A stretch of 64,000 nt of DNA, taken from Crossiella cryophila. GTDB lineage: Bacteria; Actinomycetota; Actinomycetes; Mycobacteriales; Pseudonocardiaceae. The stretch is taken from positions 8,457,501-8,521,500 of the forward strand of contig NZ_JACHMH010000001.1 in assembly GCF_014204915.1 (NCBI RefSeq), in the 5' to 3' direction. Of this stretch, positions 51,292-62,365 are shown in pieces; the stretch's first letter is position 1; every line of letters starts with the position of its first letter. Made by a program: the position numbers and the translations under genes. Under the pieces are notes generated by a model. The model was not told the origin of the DNA and searched no databases. It worked only from the letters and a program-made list of their open reading frames with translations.

Positions 51292-51657
51292 ATGGGACTG
51301 TTCACCGTGGCGGAGGCCAGGGCCGAGCTGACCGCGCTGCTGCCGGTACTGACCGAGCTGGTGGCGCTGCGCGCCGACGCCGCCGAACTGGCCGTCGCGG
51401 TGGCCCCCGGCGGGCAGCCGAGTCCGCTGGGCGGGCTGCCGGAGTTCAAGGCGGCGCAGGCGCGGCTGGACGAGCTGATGACGCAGGTGCAGCAGACCGG
51501 GGCCGAGCTGAAGGGCTTCGCGCCGTTGCTGGTGGACTTCCCGGCCGAGCTGGACCGGGTGCCGGTGCTGCTGTGCTGGCTGGAGGGCGACACCGAGCTG
51601 CGCTGGTACCACCGGCGCGACCTCGGTTTCGCCGGCAGGCGGCTGTTGCCGGAGTAG
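51292..51657 (+). CDS. DUF2203 family protein
   Basis: A 121-residue protein with the DUF2203 pattern: MGLFTVAEARAELTALLPVL at the start, a central helical hairpin (QARLDELMTQVQQTGAELKG) and the ending LLCWLEGDTELRWYHRRDLGFAGRRLL. ATG 51292 has GGAGG 8 nt upstream; a GTG 6 bp earlier also fits. Function unknown. It converges on a small HTH gene. Confidence 0.85.
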   Translation: MGLFTVAEARAELTALLPVLTELVALRADAAELAVAVAPGGQPSPLGGLPEFKAAQARLDELMTQVQQTGAELKGFAPLLVDFPAELDRVPVLLCWLEGDTELRWYHRRDLGFAGRRLLPE

Positions 51658-51684
51658 GCCCGGCGCCGGTGGGTCGCGGGCCGG

Positions 51685-51924
51685 TCAGGCGTTGCGGCGG
51701 CCGAACAGGGCGGAGCGGCCGTGCTTCTTGTGCACGGCCTGCTTGCTGACGCCCAGCACGGTGGCGATCTCGGTCCAGGTGCAGCCCCGCACCCGGGCCC
51801 GGCGGACCAGCACGGCCTCCAGACGTTCGAGTTCGCTGCGTAGTTCCGCGGTGGCGGCGAGTCCCTCGATCGGGTCGTCCACTCCGGTCGCCCTGGTCAA
51901 CGTCATGAGCCGATCCATCTCCAC
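51685..51924 (-). CDS. Small HTH protein
   Basis: A 79-residue protein from GTG 51924 (other starts at 51918 and 51906). An N-terminal helix (AATAELRSELERLEAVLVRR) leads into a sigma-70-region-4/MerR-like helix-turn-helix: RGCTWTEIATVLGVSKQAVH, then KKHGR. Such short regulators are common in actinomycetes and usually of unknown target. Confidence 0.8.
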   Translation of the reverse strand: MEMDRLMTLTRATGVDDPIEGLAATAELRSELERLEAVLVRRARVRGCTWTEIATVLGVSKQAVHKKHGRSALFGRRNA

Positions 51925-52050
51925 CTGGTCATCCTAGGTTGACAACTGGCAACGAAGTAGACGCGGAATCAGCGGACGTTCACGGCGTGTGGCAGGATCC
52001 CCTATTCGAGTGACACCCGAGGCTCCCGAAATGGCGGAAGAAGGAACCCG

Positions 52051-52557
52051 GTGACCCCACACACTGCACAGGTCGACGACATCCAGTTGGTCGCGCTACC
52101 CACCGCGGTGAACTGCGCCGATCTGTTCGCTCAGTTCACCCTGCGCGAGTGGTCCCTGCGGCCGATGCTCGACGAGGCCTCCACCGCGGCCGGTCAGCTC
52201 GTGGCCGCGGTGGTGGAAAGCGCTGATCCGGACCGGCCCGGCCTGCTGACCGTGCGCCTGCGGGTCAGCGGGAACAGCCTGGTGATCGAGGTGGCCGACG
52301 GCCGCCCGGCCGAGGCGACCCCGGACATGGAGGGCCCGAACCTGGGCGTGGTGCCCCTGGAGGGCCGAGGGCGGATGCTGTGGTGCACGCTGCCGCTGCC
52401 GTCCGGGGTGACCGCGGAGGCGGTGCCACTGCCGCGGCGGGAGCGGCGGCGCTCGCCGGAGGCGGAGCGGCTGGCCAACGACCCGCACGAGGTGGACCCC
52501 GAGGTGATGGAGCGGTTGCTGATGGGGCTGGGGCGCGCGAGCGCGCACGGAAGCTGA
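52051..52557 (+). CDS. Degenerate anti-sigma/HATPase-like protein
   Basis: A 168-residue protein from GTG 52051 with AAGGA 5 nt upstream. Residues of about 10-115 resemble the HATPase fold of RsbW-like regulators: ALPTAVNCADLFAQFTLREW, LDEASTAAGQLVAAVVESAD and VRLRVSGNSLVIEVADGRP, closing with GRMLWCTLPLP. The N-box Asn is not evident (the helix reads TAAGQLVAAVVE), so ATP binding may be lost. The tail is charged and helical. Probably a partner-switching component or scaffold. Confidence 0.7.
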   Translation: MTPHTAQVDDIQLVALPTAVNCADLFAQFTLREWSLRPMLDEASTAAGQLVAAVVESADPDRPGLLTVRLRVSGNSLVIEVADGRPAEATPDMEGPNLGVVPLEGRGRMLWCTLPLPSGVTAEAVPLPRRERRRSPEAERLANDPHEVDPEVMERLLMGLGRASAHGS

Positions 52558-52579
52558 CCATCGCACCGCTGTCCATAGT

Positions 52580-52621
52580 GGACGGCCCGGGTCGCTGGGA
52601 CCGACGCGACCCGGACCGTCC
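52580..52621. terminator. Bidirectional hairpin terminator
   Basis: Arms of 16 bp (52580-52595 and 52606-52621) with one mismatch and a 10-nt loop lie between the converging HATPase-like and GH55 genes. Confidence 0.8.
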
Positions 52622-52639
52622 GCTGGTGTCACCCGGAAA

Positions 52640-54829
<2,190 letters not shown>

Positions 54830-54873
54830 AGGGCGCTCCTCTGCCACGATGCAGGGACGCGGCACCGGGGGCC

Positions 54874-54888
54874 GGGAAGCGGTTTCCC
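54874..54888. promoter_or_regulatory. LacI-like operator upstream of GH55
   Basis: GGGAAGCGGTTTCCC has perfect GGGAA/TTCCC arms, 45-59 bp upstream of the start codon. The reverse strand reads GGGAAACCGCTTCCC, sharing AAACCGCTT with the box at 23240-23254. Confidence 0.6.
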
Positions 54889-55035
54889 AGGTGTCGCGCA
54901 GGGGGTGGCGGCGGCGAATTTGTTGGCGGCCCGAACGTAATGACGGTCACAGTGGCAAGTCAATACATGGCTAAAAATAAGTCTTGAACAGAGCCGGTTC
55001 AGCGGATCAGCCGCGCACGGCGGAAGATTCATCCC

Positions 55036-55419
55036 ATGACTTTGTCCCCCAAGGCGCGCGCACTGCTGGACGGCGCCAACTACCTGACCGTCGCCACCGT
55101 CAACCCGGACGGCGCCCCGCAGAGCACCGTGGTGTGGGGTCGCCTGGACGGCGAGGACCTGGTCTTCTCCACCCTCAAGGGCCGCCGCAAGCACCTCAAC
55201 CTGGTGCGCGACCCCCGGGTCAGCGTGCTGGTGTTCGACCCGGCGAACCCGTTCAGCACGGCCGAACTGCGTGGCGAGGTGACCATCGAGGACGACCCCG
55301 CGGGCGCGCTGATCGAGGAGCTGTCGCAGCGCTACACCGGCCAGGGGTGGACCGAGAAGACGCCCGGTGCGGAGCGGGTCATCGTCCGCGTGCGCGCCAA
55401 GAAGGTCGTCGAGCACTGA
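55036..55419 (+). CDS. PPOX-class split-barrel protein, probably F420-linked
   Basis: A 127-residue split beta-barrel flavin/F420-binding protein. It opens MTLSPKARALLDGANYLTVA, then TVNPDGAPQSTVVWGRLDGE, LVFSTLKGRRKHLNLVRDPR and VSVLVFDPANPFSTAELRGE, which is the typical run of F420H2-dependent TIGR03618-like proteins. The Lys/Arg cluster (KGRRKHLN) would bind the phosphate of the cofactor. It may reduce small aromatics or quinones. Start supported by GGAAGA upstream. Confidence 0.87.
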   Translation: MTLSPKARALLDGANYLTVATVNPDGAPQSTVVWGRLDGEDLVFSTLKGRRKHLNLVRDPRVSVLVFDPANPFSTAELRGEVTIEDDPAGALIEELSQRYTGQGWTEKTPGAERVIVRVRAKKVVEH

Positions 55420-55449
55420 GCTGACCTGCACAAACCCGCTAATATCGCT

Positions 55450-55492
55450 GATAACACCCAGGGGCTAGCGTCGCTAACGCCTGGGTGTTATC
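55450..55492. promoter_or_regulatory. 43-bp near-perfect dyad upstream of SDR gene
   Basis: GATAACACCCAGG (55450-55462) pairs with CCTGGGTGTTATC (55480-55492), and TAGCG-T-CGCTA at the centre shares the same axis. Only two base pairs fail. A further GATAACA lies at 55519-55525, just before the ribosome site. Operator role favoured; it could also end the PPOX transcript. Confidence 0.65.
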
Positions 55493-55536
55493 GTTGCTCA
55501 CGCAGACAGCGGAACAGCGATAACAAGGAGCGGGTC

Positions 55537-56427
55537 ATGAGCAAGGTCATCGTGGTCACCGGGGCTTCCAGCGGCATCGGGGCACTCAGCGCGCGGGCAC
55601 TGAGCCGCGCCGGACACACCGTCTACGCCGGGATGCGGCAGACCCAGGGCCGCAACGCGCCGCGGGTCGCCGAACTCCGGGAGTTCGCCACCGCCAACAA
55701 GGTCAGGCTGCACTCGGTGGAGCTGGACGTGCTGGATCAGGACTCGGTGGACGCCGCGATCGCGCGGATCGTGGCCGAGCAGGGCCGCCTGGACGTGGTG
55801 CTGCACAACGCGGGCCACCTGGTGGTCGGGCCGACCGAGGCGTTCAGCCCGGAGGAGCTGGCCGCGGTCTACAACACCAACGTGCTTGGCGCGCAGCGGG
55901 TCAACCGGGCCGCGCTCCCCCACCTGCGCGCCCAGGGCCAGGGCCTGCTGCTGTGGACCTCCAGCAGCAGCGTGCGCGGCGGCACCCCGCCGTTCCTGAC
56001 CGGCTACTTCGCCGCCAAGGCCGCGCTGGACTCCCTCGCGGTCGGCTACGCCGCCGAGGTCTCCCGCTTCGGCATCGAGACCGCGATCATCGTGCCGGGC
56101 GCGTTCACCAACGGCACCAACCACTTCCCCAACGCCGGACACCCCGCCGACACCGACCGGGTCGATGCCTACGAGGAGAAGTACGGGCAGCTGCAGCGGG
56201 AGATCCCGGACCGGCTCGGCGCGCTCATCCCCCCGGAGGCCGACGTGGCGCTGGTGGCCGAGGCGATCGTGGACGTGGTGGACCGCCCGCACGGCACCCG
56301 CCCGTTCCGCACCCACATCGACCCATCCGACGACGGCTCCGAGGTGGTCAGCGCGGTCGCGGACAAGATCCGCGGCGACTTCTACCGCCGGATCGAGCTG
56401 ACCGAACTGCTGCACCCGGCGCACTGA
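55537..56427 (+). CDS. Short-chain dehydrogenase/reductase
   Basis: A 296-residue classical SDR. ATG 55537 has AAGGAG 6 nt upstream. The cofactor motif is TGASSGIG (residues 8-15), then LHNAGHLV in place of NNAG, the catalytic Ser in WTSSSSVRGG and YFAAKAA (Tyr-x3-Lys). PGAFTNGTNHF follows. The basic residues after strand 2 (AGMRQTQGRN) favour NADP(H). Substrate unknown. The long dyad upstream suggests tight control by an unlinked regulator. Confidence 0.92.
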   Translation: MSKVIVVTGASSGIGALSARALSRAGHTVYAGMRQTQGRNAPRVAELREFATANKVRLHSVELDVLDQDSVDAAIARIVAEQGRLDVVLHNAGHLVVGPTEAFSPEELAAVYNTNVLGAQRVNRAALPHLRAQGQGLLLWTSSSSVRGGTPPFLTGYFAAKAALDSLAVGYAAEVSRFGIETAIIVPGAFTNGTNHFPNAGHPADTDRVDAYEEKYGQLQREIPDRLGALIPPEADVALVAEAIVDVVDRPHGTRPFRTHIDPSDDGSEVVSAVADKIRGDFYRRIELTELLHPAH

Positions 56428-56567
56428 GGTCCAGGTGACGGCTCGGGTAGCCCGAAGTCGTTGCGGGACTGGGCATCGCGCGAGCAGGATGGCCAGTGCC
56501 TTGAGCAGGTTCAGGTCGACGACGCAGAGTTCGCGCCGCAGCACCTGGGGCGCGTCGAGGAGGTCCG

Positions 56568-57194
56568 ATGTCCGAGCAAGCCGATCCGGCCGGGATCCGG
56601 CCCAGTAGAAGGACAGTGCTGAAGGCCGGGGGCACCACCGCAGGGGTGCTCGCCGCGGGCGGCCTGCCCGCGGTCGCCGCACCCGCCGCCGCCGAGTCCA
56701 CAGTGGACAGTATCGAGCCCGGGTCCACTGTGGACATCACACTCACCGTCAACGGGCAGCGGCACCGGGTCGCGGTCGAGCCCAGGGTCACCCTGCTGGA
56801 CGCGTTGCGGGAGCGCTTGGGGCTGACCGGGACCAAGAAGGGTTGCGACCGCGGGGAATGCGGGGCCTGCACGGTGCTGGCCGACGGGCAGCGGATCAAG
56901 TCCTGCCTGACCCTGGCGGTGATGCGGCAGGGTCAGCGGATCAGCACCGTGGAGGGCCTGGCCGCCGACGGCGAACTGCACCCGGTGCAGGCGGCGTTCA
57001 TCCGCCGGGACGCCTTCCAGTGCGGGTTCTGCACACCGGGCCAGCTGATGTCCGCGGTGGCCGCGATCGAGGAGGGGCACACCGGGTCGGATGCGGAGAT
57101 CCGGGAGTGGATGAGCGGGAACCTGTGCCGGTGCAGCTGTTATCCCAACATCGTGGCCGCGGTGCGCGATGCCGCGCGGGAGGTGCGGGGATGA
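56568..57194 (+). CDS. Tat-exported [2Fe-2S] subunit of molybdenum aldehyde oxidoreductase
   Basis: A 208-residue small subunit of a xanthine-oxidase-family enzyme (PaoA/YagT type). ATG 56568 has GAGGAGG 5 nt upstream. It begins with a twin-arginine signal (SRRTVLKAGGTTAGVLAAGG), so the assembled complex may be exported folded. The plant-type cluster uses GCDRGECGAC plus a later Cys. The second cluster uses QCGFCTPGQ and NLCRCSCYP. First of three genes joined by ATGA overlaps with the FAD and Mo subunits. Confidence 0.93.
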   Translation: MSEQADPAGIRPSRRTVLKAGGTTAGVLAAGGLPAVAAPAAAESTVDSIEPGSTVDITLTVNGQRHRVAVEPRVTLLDALRERLGLTGTKKGCDRGECGACTVLADGQRIKSCLTLAVMRQGQRISTVEGLAADGELHPVQAAFIRRDAFQCGFCTPGQLMSAVAAIEEGHTGSDAEIREWMSGNLCRCSCYPNIVAAVRDAAREVRG

Positions 57195-58171
57195 GGCCCT
57201 TCGGTTACCTGCGCCCGCGGGCGAGCGCGGAGGCGGTGCGGGCGGGGTCCGCGCCGGGTGCGGCCTACCTGGCCGGTGGCACCGAACTGCTGAACCTGAT
57301 GAAGGACGGCGTGCAGGCGCACGACCGGGTCATCGACATCAACGCGTTGCCGCTCAAGGAGATCGAGGTGTCGGCCGGGCGGATCCGGATCGGCGCGCTG
57401 GCCCGGATGGCCGAGGTGGCCGCGCATCCGGCGGTGCGCACCCAGGTCCCGGTGCTGTCCTCGGCGCTGCTGAACTCGGCCTCGCCGCAGGTGCGCAACA
57501 TGGCCGCGATCGGCGGGAACCTGTTGCAGCGCAACCGGTGTGGCTACTTCCGGGACAGCGGCTTCCCGTGCAACAAGCGGCAGCCCGGCAGTGGCTGCCC
57601 GGCGCGGCAGGGCCACAACCGGATGCACGCGCTGTTCGGGGCCAGCGAGCACTGCGTGGCCGTGCACGCCTCCGACCTCGCGGTCGCCTTGCAGGCCCTG
57701 GAGGCGACCGTGCTGACCCTGGGCGCCGAGGGCGCGCGGCGGATCCCGTTCGCCGAGTTCTACCGGCTGCCAGGGGACACCCCGCAGCTGGAGACCGGGT
57801 TGCGCCCCGGTGAGTTGATCACCGCGGTGGAGGTGCCGACCGGGCCGCTGACCGCCAGGTCGCGCTACCTGAAGTTGCGGGACCGGGAGAGTTTCGAGTT
57901 CGCCGTGGTGTCGGTGGCCGCCTGCCTCACCCAGCGCGGCGGCCGGGTGCAGGAGGTCCGGCTGGCCTTCGGCGGGGTCGCGCCCCGGCCCTGGCGCACC
58001 CCCGAGGCCGAGGCCGCCCTGCGCGGCAGGCCCCTGGACGTCGCGAGTCTGGCCGCGGCCGCCGAGGCCGCGGTCCGCGGCGCGCGACCACTGGCGCACA
58101 ACGGTTTCAAGGTGGAGCTGATGCGCAGGGCACTCACCGGCGTGCTCACCGAACTCGGGAGGCAGCGATGA
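57191..58171 (+). CDS. FAD subunit of molybdenum aldehyde oxidoreductase
   Basis: A 326-residue FAD-binding subunit (PaoB/YagS type). Start overlaps the previous stop (ATGA). FAD segments are YLAGGTELLNLMKDGVQ, VIDINALP and NMAAIGGNLLQRNRC. The Cys-rich loop from CGYFRDSGFPC to SGCPARQG matches the extra [4Fe-4S] site of PaoB-like subunits. The C-terminal CO-dehydrogenase flavoprotein domain ends LAHNGFKVELMRRAL. It passes electrons between the Fe-S subunit and an acceptor. Confidence 0.93.
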   Translation: MRPFGYLRPRASAEAVRAGSAPGAAYLAGGTELLNLMKDGVQAHDRVIDINALPLKEIEVSAGRIRIGALARMAEVAAHPAVRTQVPVLSSALLNSASPQVRNMAAIGGNLLQRNRCGYFRDSGFPCNKRQPGSGCPARQGHNRMHALFGASEHCVAVHASDLAVALQALEATVLTLGAEGARRIPFAEFYRLPGDTPQLETGLRPGELITAVEVPTGPLTARSRYLKLRDRESFEFAVVSVAACLTQRGGRVQEVRLAFGGVAPRPWRTPEAEAALRGRPLDVASLAAAAEAAVRGARPLAHNGFKVELMRRALTGVLTELGRQR

Positions 58172-60339
58172 CCGGCGGACTGATCGGGCGCCCGGTGGAC
58201 CGGGTGGACGGCCACGCCAAGGTCACCGGCGCCGCCACCTACGCCGCCGACCAGCGGATTCCCGGGCTGCTGCACGGATTCCTGGTGCTCAGCACCATCG
58301 CCAGGGGGCGGATCACCGGTATCGACGTGACCGCGGCCGAACGCGCGCCCGGTGTGCGGCGGGTGTTCACCCACCACACCATGCCGCGGCTGACCCTGCC
58401 GGTCGGCCCGTACCGCAAGAGCTACCTCCCGGTGCAGGAGGACCGGATCCACCACAACGGCCAGCCGATCGCGCTGGTCGTGGCCGACACCCTGGAACAG
58501 GCCCAGCATGCCGCCACCCTGGTGACCGCCAGCTATCAGACCGAGAAGCACCGGTCCGCGTTGCACGAGGCCGAGGGCGAGGAGTTCGTGCCGCCGGTGC
58601 AGAGCGGCACGCCCAACGAGACGATCCGCGGCAACCCCGCCGCCGGACTCGCCGATGCGGATATCCGCATCGAGGGCATATACAGTTCGCCGATACATCT
58701 GCACAACCCGATGGAGCCGTCCGCGACCATCGCGCACTGGACGGGTCAGCAGGTCACCGTGTACGAGTCGACCCAGTCGGTGACCTTCGCCCGCAGCGCG
58801 GTCTCCCAGGCGTTGCGGGTGCCGCTGGCCGACGTCAAGGTGGTCTCGCCCTACCTCGGCGGCGGGTTCGGCGCCAAGGGCCCCACCTGGCCGCACACCC
58901 TGCTCACCGCCGCCGCGGCCAGGGAACTGGACCGGCCGGTGAAGCTGGTGCTGTCCAGGGCCCAGCTCTACACCGCGCACGGCCACCGCAGCGAACTGAG
59001 CCAGCGGATCACCCTGGGCGCGAAACGGGACGGGCGGCTGACCGCGCTGGTGCACGTCTCCACCCAGCAGGTCTCGGCCACCGAGGACCGGGTGTTCAAC
59101 AGCAGCCACTCCTCCCGGCTGCTCTACGCCGTGCCCAACCTGCACGTGCGGCAACAGGCCGTGCGGCTGGACCTGCAGAACGGCGCGTTCATCCGCTCCC
59201 CCGAACTCGCCGCCCACCACGGCCTGGAAACCGCACTGGACGAGCTGAGCCACCAGCTCGGTATCGACCCGGTGGAACTGCGGCTGCGCAACTACGCCGC
59301 GACCAACCCGGAGACCGGGGCGCGCTGGGGCAGCAAGCACCTGGACGAGTGCTACCGGATCGGCGCGCGGGCTTTCGGTTGGGGCAGAAGGGATCCGCGG
59401 GTCGGGTCGATGCGGGACGGGGACATCCGGATCGGCTGGGGCATGGCCACCGAGGCGCACACCTGCGGCGCGATGCCCTCCGGCGCGCACCTGAGCCTGG
59501 GCGTGGACGGCAGGGCAACGCTGAGCACCGGGGCGCAGGACATCGGCACCGGCACGTACACCGTGCTGACCCAGGTGGCCGCGCAGGTGCTGGGCCTGCC
59601 GCTGACCGAGGTGACCACCCGGCTCGGCCACACCGACTACCCGGTGGCCATGGGTTCCTTCGGTTCCGGCACGGTGAACAGCGTGACCGGCGCGGTCAAC
59701 CAGGCCGCCACCGCGGTGCGCGCCGAGGTGATCCGGCTGGCCGTGGCCGATCCACGGTCACCGCTGCATGGCATACCGGCCGAGGACATAGTCAGCGAAC
59801 ACGGGTATCTGTTCGCGCCGGACCGCCGTCGCCGGGACAGTTACCGCGATGTCCTCGCCCGGCACGGGAAACCGGTGGAGTCGACCGGCGCCAGCGCGAA
59901 CACGCCGAACTACACCACCGGCGCGGTGTTCGTGGAGGTCAGGGTGGATCCGCGCTACGGCAAGGTGACGGTGAGCCGGGTGGTCGGCGCCTACGACCCC
60001 GGCCGGGTGCTCAACCGGCGCACCGCGCACAGCCAGGCCATCGGCGGCGCGATCTGGGGCATCGGGTTCGCGTTGATGGAACACGCGGTGGTGGACCCGG
60101 CGCACGCCCGGATCGTCAACGCCACGCTGTCCACCTACCTGATGCCGGTGAACGCGGACGTGCCGGAGATCGAGACGCACTTCGTGGACAAGCCGGACCC
60201 CAGCAGCGCGGCGCTGGGTGCCAGGGGCTTCGGCGAGACACCGATGACCGGGGTGCCCGCGGCGATCGGCAACGCGGTCTTCCACGCCACCGGCCGCCGG
60301 ATCCGGGACCTGCCGATCACCCAGGACAAGTTGTTGTAG
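58168..60339 (+). CDS. Molybdopterin catalytic subunit of aldehyde oxidoreductase
   Basis: A 723-residue large subunit (PaoC/YagR type). It starts by ATGA overlap. Mo-cofactor and active-site segments include RVDGHAKVTGAATYAAD, SPYLGGGFGAKG, HNPMEPSATIAHW, TGAQDIGTGTYTVLTQVAA, GSFGSGTVNS and the terminal ARGFGETPMTGV with the catalytic Glu. Such enzymes bind molybdopterin cytosine dinucleotide and oxidise aldehydes to acids. The usual assembly chaperone (PaoD/XdhC) is not seen nearby. Substrate unknown; aromatic aldehydes are typical of the family. Confidence 0.94.
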   Translation: MTGGLIGRPVDRVDGHAKVTGAATYAADQRIPGLLHGFLVLSTIARGRITGIDVTAAERAPGVRRVFTHHTMPRLTLPVGPYRKSYLPVQEDRIHHNGQPIALVVADTLEQAQHAATLVTASYQTEKHRSALHEAEGEEFVPPVQSGTPNETIRGNPAAGLADADIRIEGIYSSPIHLHNPMEPSATIAHWTGQQVTVYESTQSVTFARSAVSQALRVPLADVKVVSPYLGGGFGAKGPTWPHTLLTAAAARELDRPVKLVLSRAQLYTAHGHRSELSQRITLGAKRDGRLTALVHVSTQQVSATEDRVFNSSHSSRLLYAVPNLHVRQQAVRLDLQNGAFIRSPELAAHHGLETALDELSHQLGIDPVELRLRNYAATNPETGARWGSKHLDECYRIGARAFGWGRRDPRVGSMRDGDIRIGWGMATEAHTCGAMPSGAHLSLGVDGRATLSTGAQDIGTGTYTVLTQVAAQVLGLPLTEVTTRLGHTDYPVAMGSFGSGTVNSVTGAVNQAATAVRAEVIRLAVADPRSPLHGIPAEDIVSEHGYLFAPDRRRRDSYRDVLARHGKPVESTGASANTPNYTTGAVFVEVRVDPRYGKVTVSRVVGAYDPGRVLNRRTAHSQAIGGAIWGIGFALMEHAVVDPAHARIVNATLSTYLMPVNADVPEIETHFVDKPDPSSAALGARGFGETPMTGVPAAIGNAVFHATGRRIRDLPITQDKLL

Positions 60340-60365
60340 GGCAAGTCTTCTGCCGGACCGGGCGG

Positions 60366-60977
60366 TCAGCCGGTCAGCCAGCCGCTGTCGGTGGCGATGC
60401 GGATCGCCTCGACCTTGTTGCGCGCACCGAGTTTGTGCAGCACCCGGGTCATGTGGTTCTGCACGGTGCCGGCCACCAGGCCGAGCCGACGGCTGACCTC
60501 CTTGGCGCTGTCCCCGTCGGCCATCAACCGCAGCACCAGGGTCTCCCTTGGCGTCAACGGGTTCTGGCCGCGGCGCAGCGCGGTGCTGAGCAGTCCCGGC
60601 GGGAAGACGGACTCTCCCGCGTGCACCCGGCGGATCGCGTCCAGCAGCCGGTCCATGGAGACGCCCTTGGGCAGGAACCCGGCCACGCCAGCGGCCAGGG
60701 CCTGGTGCACGACGCCGGGGCGGTCGAGCACGCTGAGCATGAGGATCCGGGTGGCCGGGGCGGTGGTGCGCAGATCGGCGGCCACGGTGAGGCCGTCCCG
60801 GCCGGGGAGTTCGACGTCGAGCAGCAACACCTCGGGCGGGGCGTGCTGGACGAGGGCGGCGACGTGGTCACCGCGGGCGAGGGCGGCGGTGACCTGGATG
60901 TCGGGGACGGAGTTGAGCACGGCCACCAGGGCTTCGCGGAGGACGGTCATGTCCTCGATGACGGCGACGCGGATCAT
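60366..60977 (-). CDS. NarL/LuxR-type response regulator
   Basis: A 203-residue two-component regulator. The receiver domain has acidic VIEDMTVLREA, phospho-acceptor Asp in VLLLDVELPG and Lys in GFLPKGV. The C-terminal LuxR helix-turn-helix reads LTPRETLVLRLMADGDSAKE and GLVAGTVQNHMTRVLHKLG. It overlaps the kinase stop by ATGA, so the pair is translationally coupled. DesR-like sequence; membrane or envelope stress may be the signal. Confidence 0.94.
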   Translation of the reverse strand: MIRVAVIEDMTVLREALVAVLNSVPDIQVTAALARGDHVAALVQHAPPEVLLLDVELPGRDGLTVAADLRTTAPATRILMLSVLDRPGVVHQALAAGVAGFLPKGVSMDRLLDAIRRVHAGESVFPPGLLSTALRRGQNPLTPRETLVLRLMADGDSAKEVSRRLGLVAGTVQNHMTRVLHKLGARNKVEAIRIATDSGWLTG

Positions 60978-62122
60978 CGGGGGACCTCGCTCGCGGTGGG
61001 GGCGGTCGGGGAGGTGGGTGGGGTGGTGGGGATCTCGACGGTCAGGCGGTAGCAGGTTCGGTCGACCCGGCTCGCGTGCAGGCGGCCGCCCAGGGTGGCG
61101 AGACGGGCGGCGAGGCCGGATTGGCCGCTGCCGGGCGGGATGGCGGCGGCAGTGGTGGGGTGGGCGCCGTCGTTGTGCACGGTCAGGCGGTACCAGCCCT
61201 CGTTGTCCTCGGTGGTCAGGGTGACCTGGCGGGCCGCGCTGTGTTTGAGGACGTTGGTCATCGCCTCGCGGACCACCCAGCTCGCCGTCTCGGCCGCGTG
61301 CGCGGGGACCACCGCGCCGAAGCGGAGCTGGTATCTGATGCCGGCCGCGGTGAGCAGGGCGACGGCGCTTCTGAGTTCCTCGCCGAACTCGGGTTGCCAG
61401 TCGCCGTTGGCCACCCGGCGGACGGTGCCCATGGTGCTTTCGGTGATCCGTTGGATGGCGGCCAGGTGTTCGGCAGCGGCGGCCGGGTCCTCGCGGGTGA
61501 GGCGGGCGGCCAGGTCGGCGCGCAGGCCGATCGCGGTGATCTCCTGGCCGAGGGTGTCGTGCAGGTCGCGGGAGACCCTGGTGCGTTCCCTGGCCACGGC
61601 CAGGTCGGCGAGGCTGGCTCTGGTCCGGCTCAGCTCCAGGGCCAGTTCGGCCACCCGGACCGTGGCGTAGACGGCCAGGCCGGCGATCAGCAGGTGTCCG
61701 ATCCGGGAGAACACCGGCACCAGGGATTCCGGGCGCAGCGCCAGTACGAGCACCTCGACGGCCAGCACCGCGAGGAAACCCCGGGCGGCCCAGGGGTCGG
61801 GCAGCAGGACCAGCAGGGTGCAGGCGGTGAAGACCGGGGCGAAGGTGGTGGGGCCGAGCACGAACAGCGCGGTGATCGCGAGCAGGACCTGGGGCAGCAG
61901 TACCGCGACGCGCTGCCGGGGGGTTGGCAGGCCGCGGCGTAACCGGATCGAGGCCGCGATGGTCAACAGCACCGCGCTGACCGCAAGGAACGGCGCCGAC
62001 CACCAGATCGACGGGCCGCGGTCCGGGACGCCAAGGTGCGACAGCCAGGGCACCGCCAGGCAGACCGGCAGCACCGCTACCGCGACGCCGGTCAGCGGCA
62101 GTCGTCGTTCCACGAACGGCAT
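60974..62122 (-). CDS. DesK-like sensor histidine kinase
   Basis: A 382-residue HisKA_3 kinase. ATG 62122 has GGGGAGG 7 nt upstream. The N-terminal half holds about five membrane helices (LTGVAVAVLPVCLAVPWL, WWSAPFLAVSAVLLTIAASI, VAVLLPQVLLAITALFVLG and others) with short loops, as in DesK-type thickness sensors. The phospho-accepting His is in SRDLHDTLGQEI. The ATPase part has REAMTNVLKHSAARQVTL and GQSGLAARLATLGG. Coupled with the response regulator. DNA upstream (62123-62365) is shared with the divergent pseudouridine synthase. Confidence 0.93.
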   Translation of the reverse strand: MPFVERRLPLTGVAVAVLPVCLAVPWLSHLGVPDRGPSIWWSAPFLAVSAVLLTIAASIRLRRGLPTPRQRVAVLLPQVLLAITALFVLGPTTFAPVFTACTLLVLLPDPWAARGFLAVLAVEVLVLALRPESLVPVFSRIGHLLIAGLAVYATVRVAELALELSRTRASLADLAVARERTRVSRDLHDTLGQEITAIGLRADLAARLTREDPAAAAEHLAAIQRITESTMGTVRRVANGDWQPEFGEELRSAVALLTAAGIRYQLRFGAVVPAHAAETASWVVREAMTNVLKHSAARQVTLTTEDNEGWYRLTVHNDGAHPTTAAAIPPGSGQSGLAARLATLGGRLHASRVDRTCYRLTVEIPTTPPTSPTAPTASEVPR

Positions 62123-62365
62123 TGGCGAACCTCCCCGGCACAAAAAATAGTCGCAGTCGGGACTTCGTGCGCGGCGAATAGTGATGACATCCACCGGAAA
62201 TGAGACCTTGCTCATGAAGCATGACTTTCTCATGGTGGATTTGTTCGATTTTCCACGCTGCCATTTCACCGGGAACCCGGGCAGGCTGGGGAACCCTCGG
62301 GGGGCGAGGACGGCTCCCGTGGGTCCATGCCCCGACCTCGGATCCGCGGGAGCCACTAGGCTCAG

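Noticed and set aside
48537-51749. 1070-codon plus-strand frame
   Set aside because: It runs antisense across two firm genes (HAD phosphatase and ABC exporter) and into DUF2203. The length arises from lack of stops in high-GC DNA.
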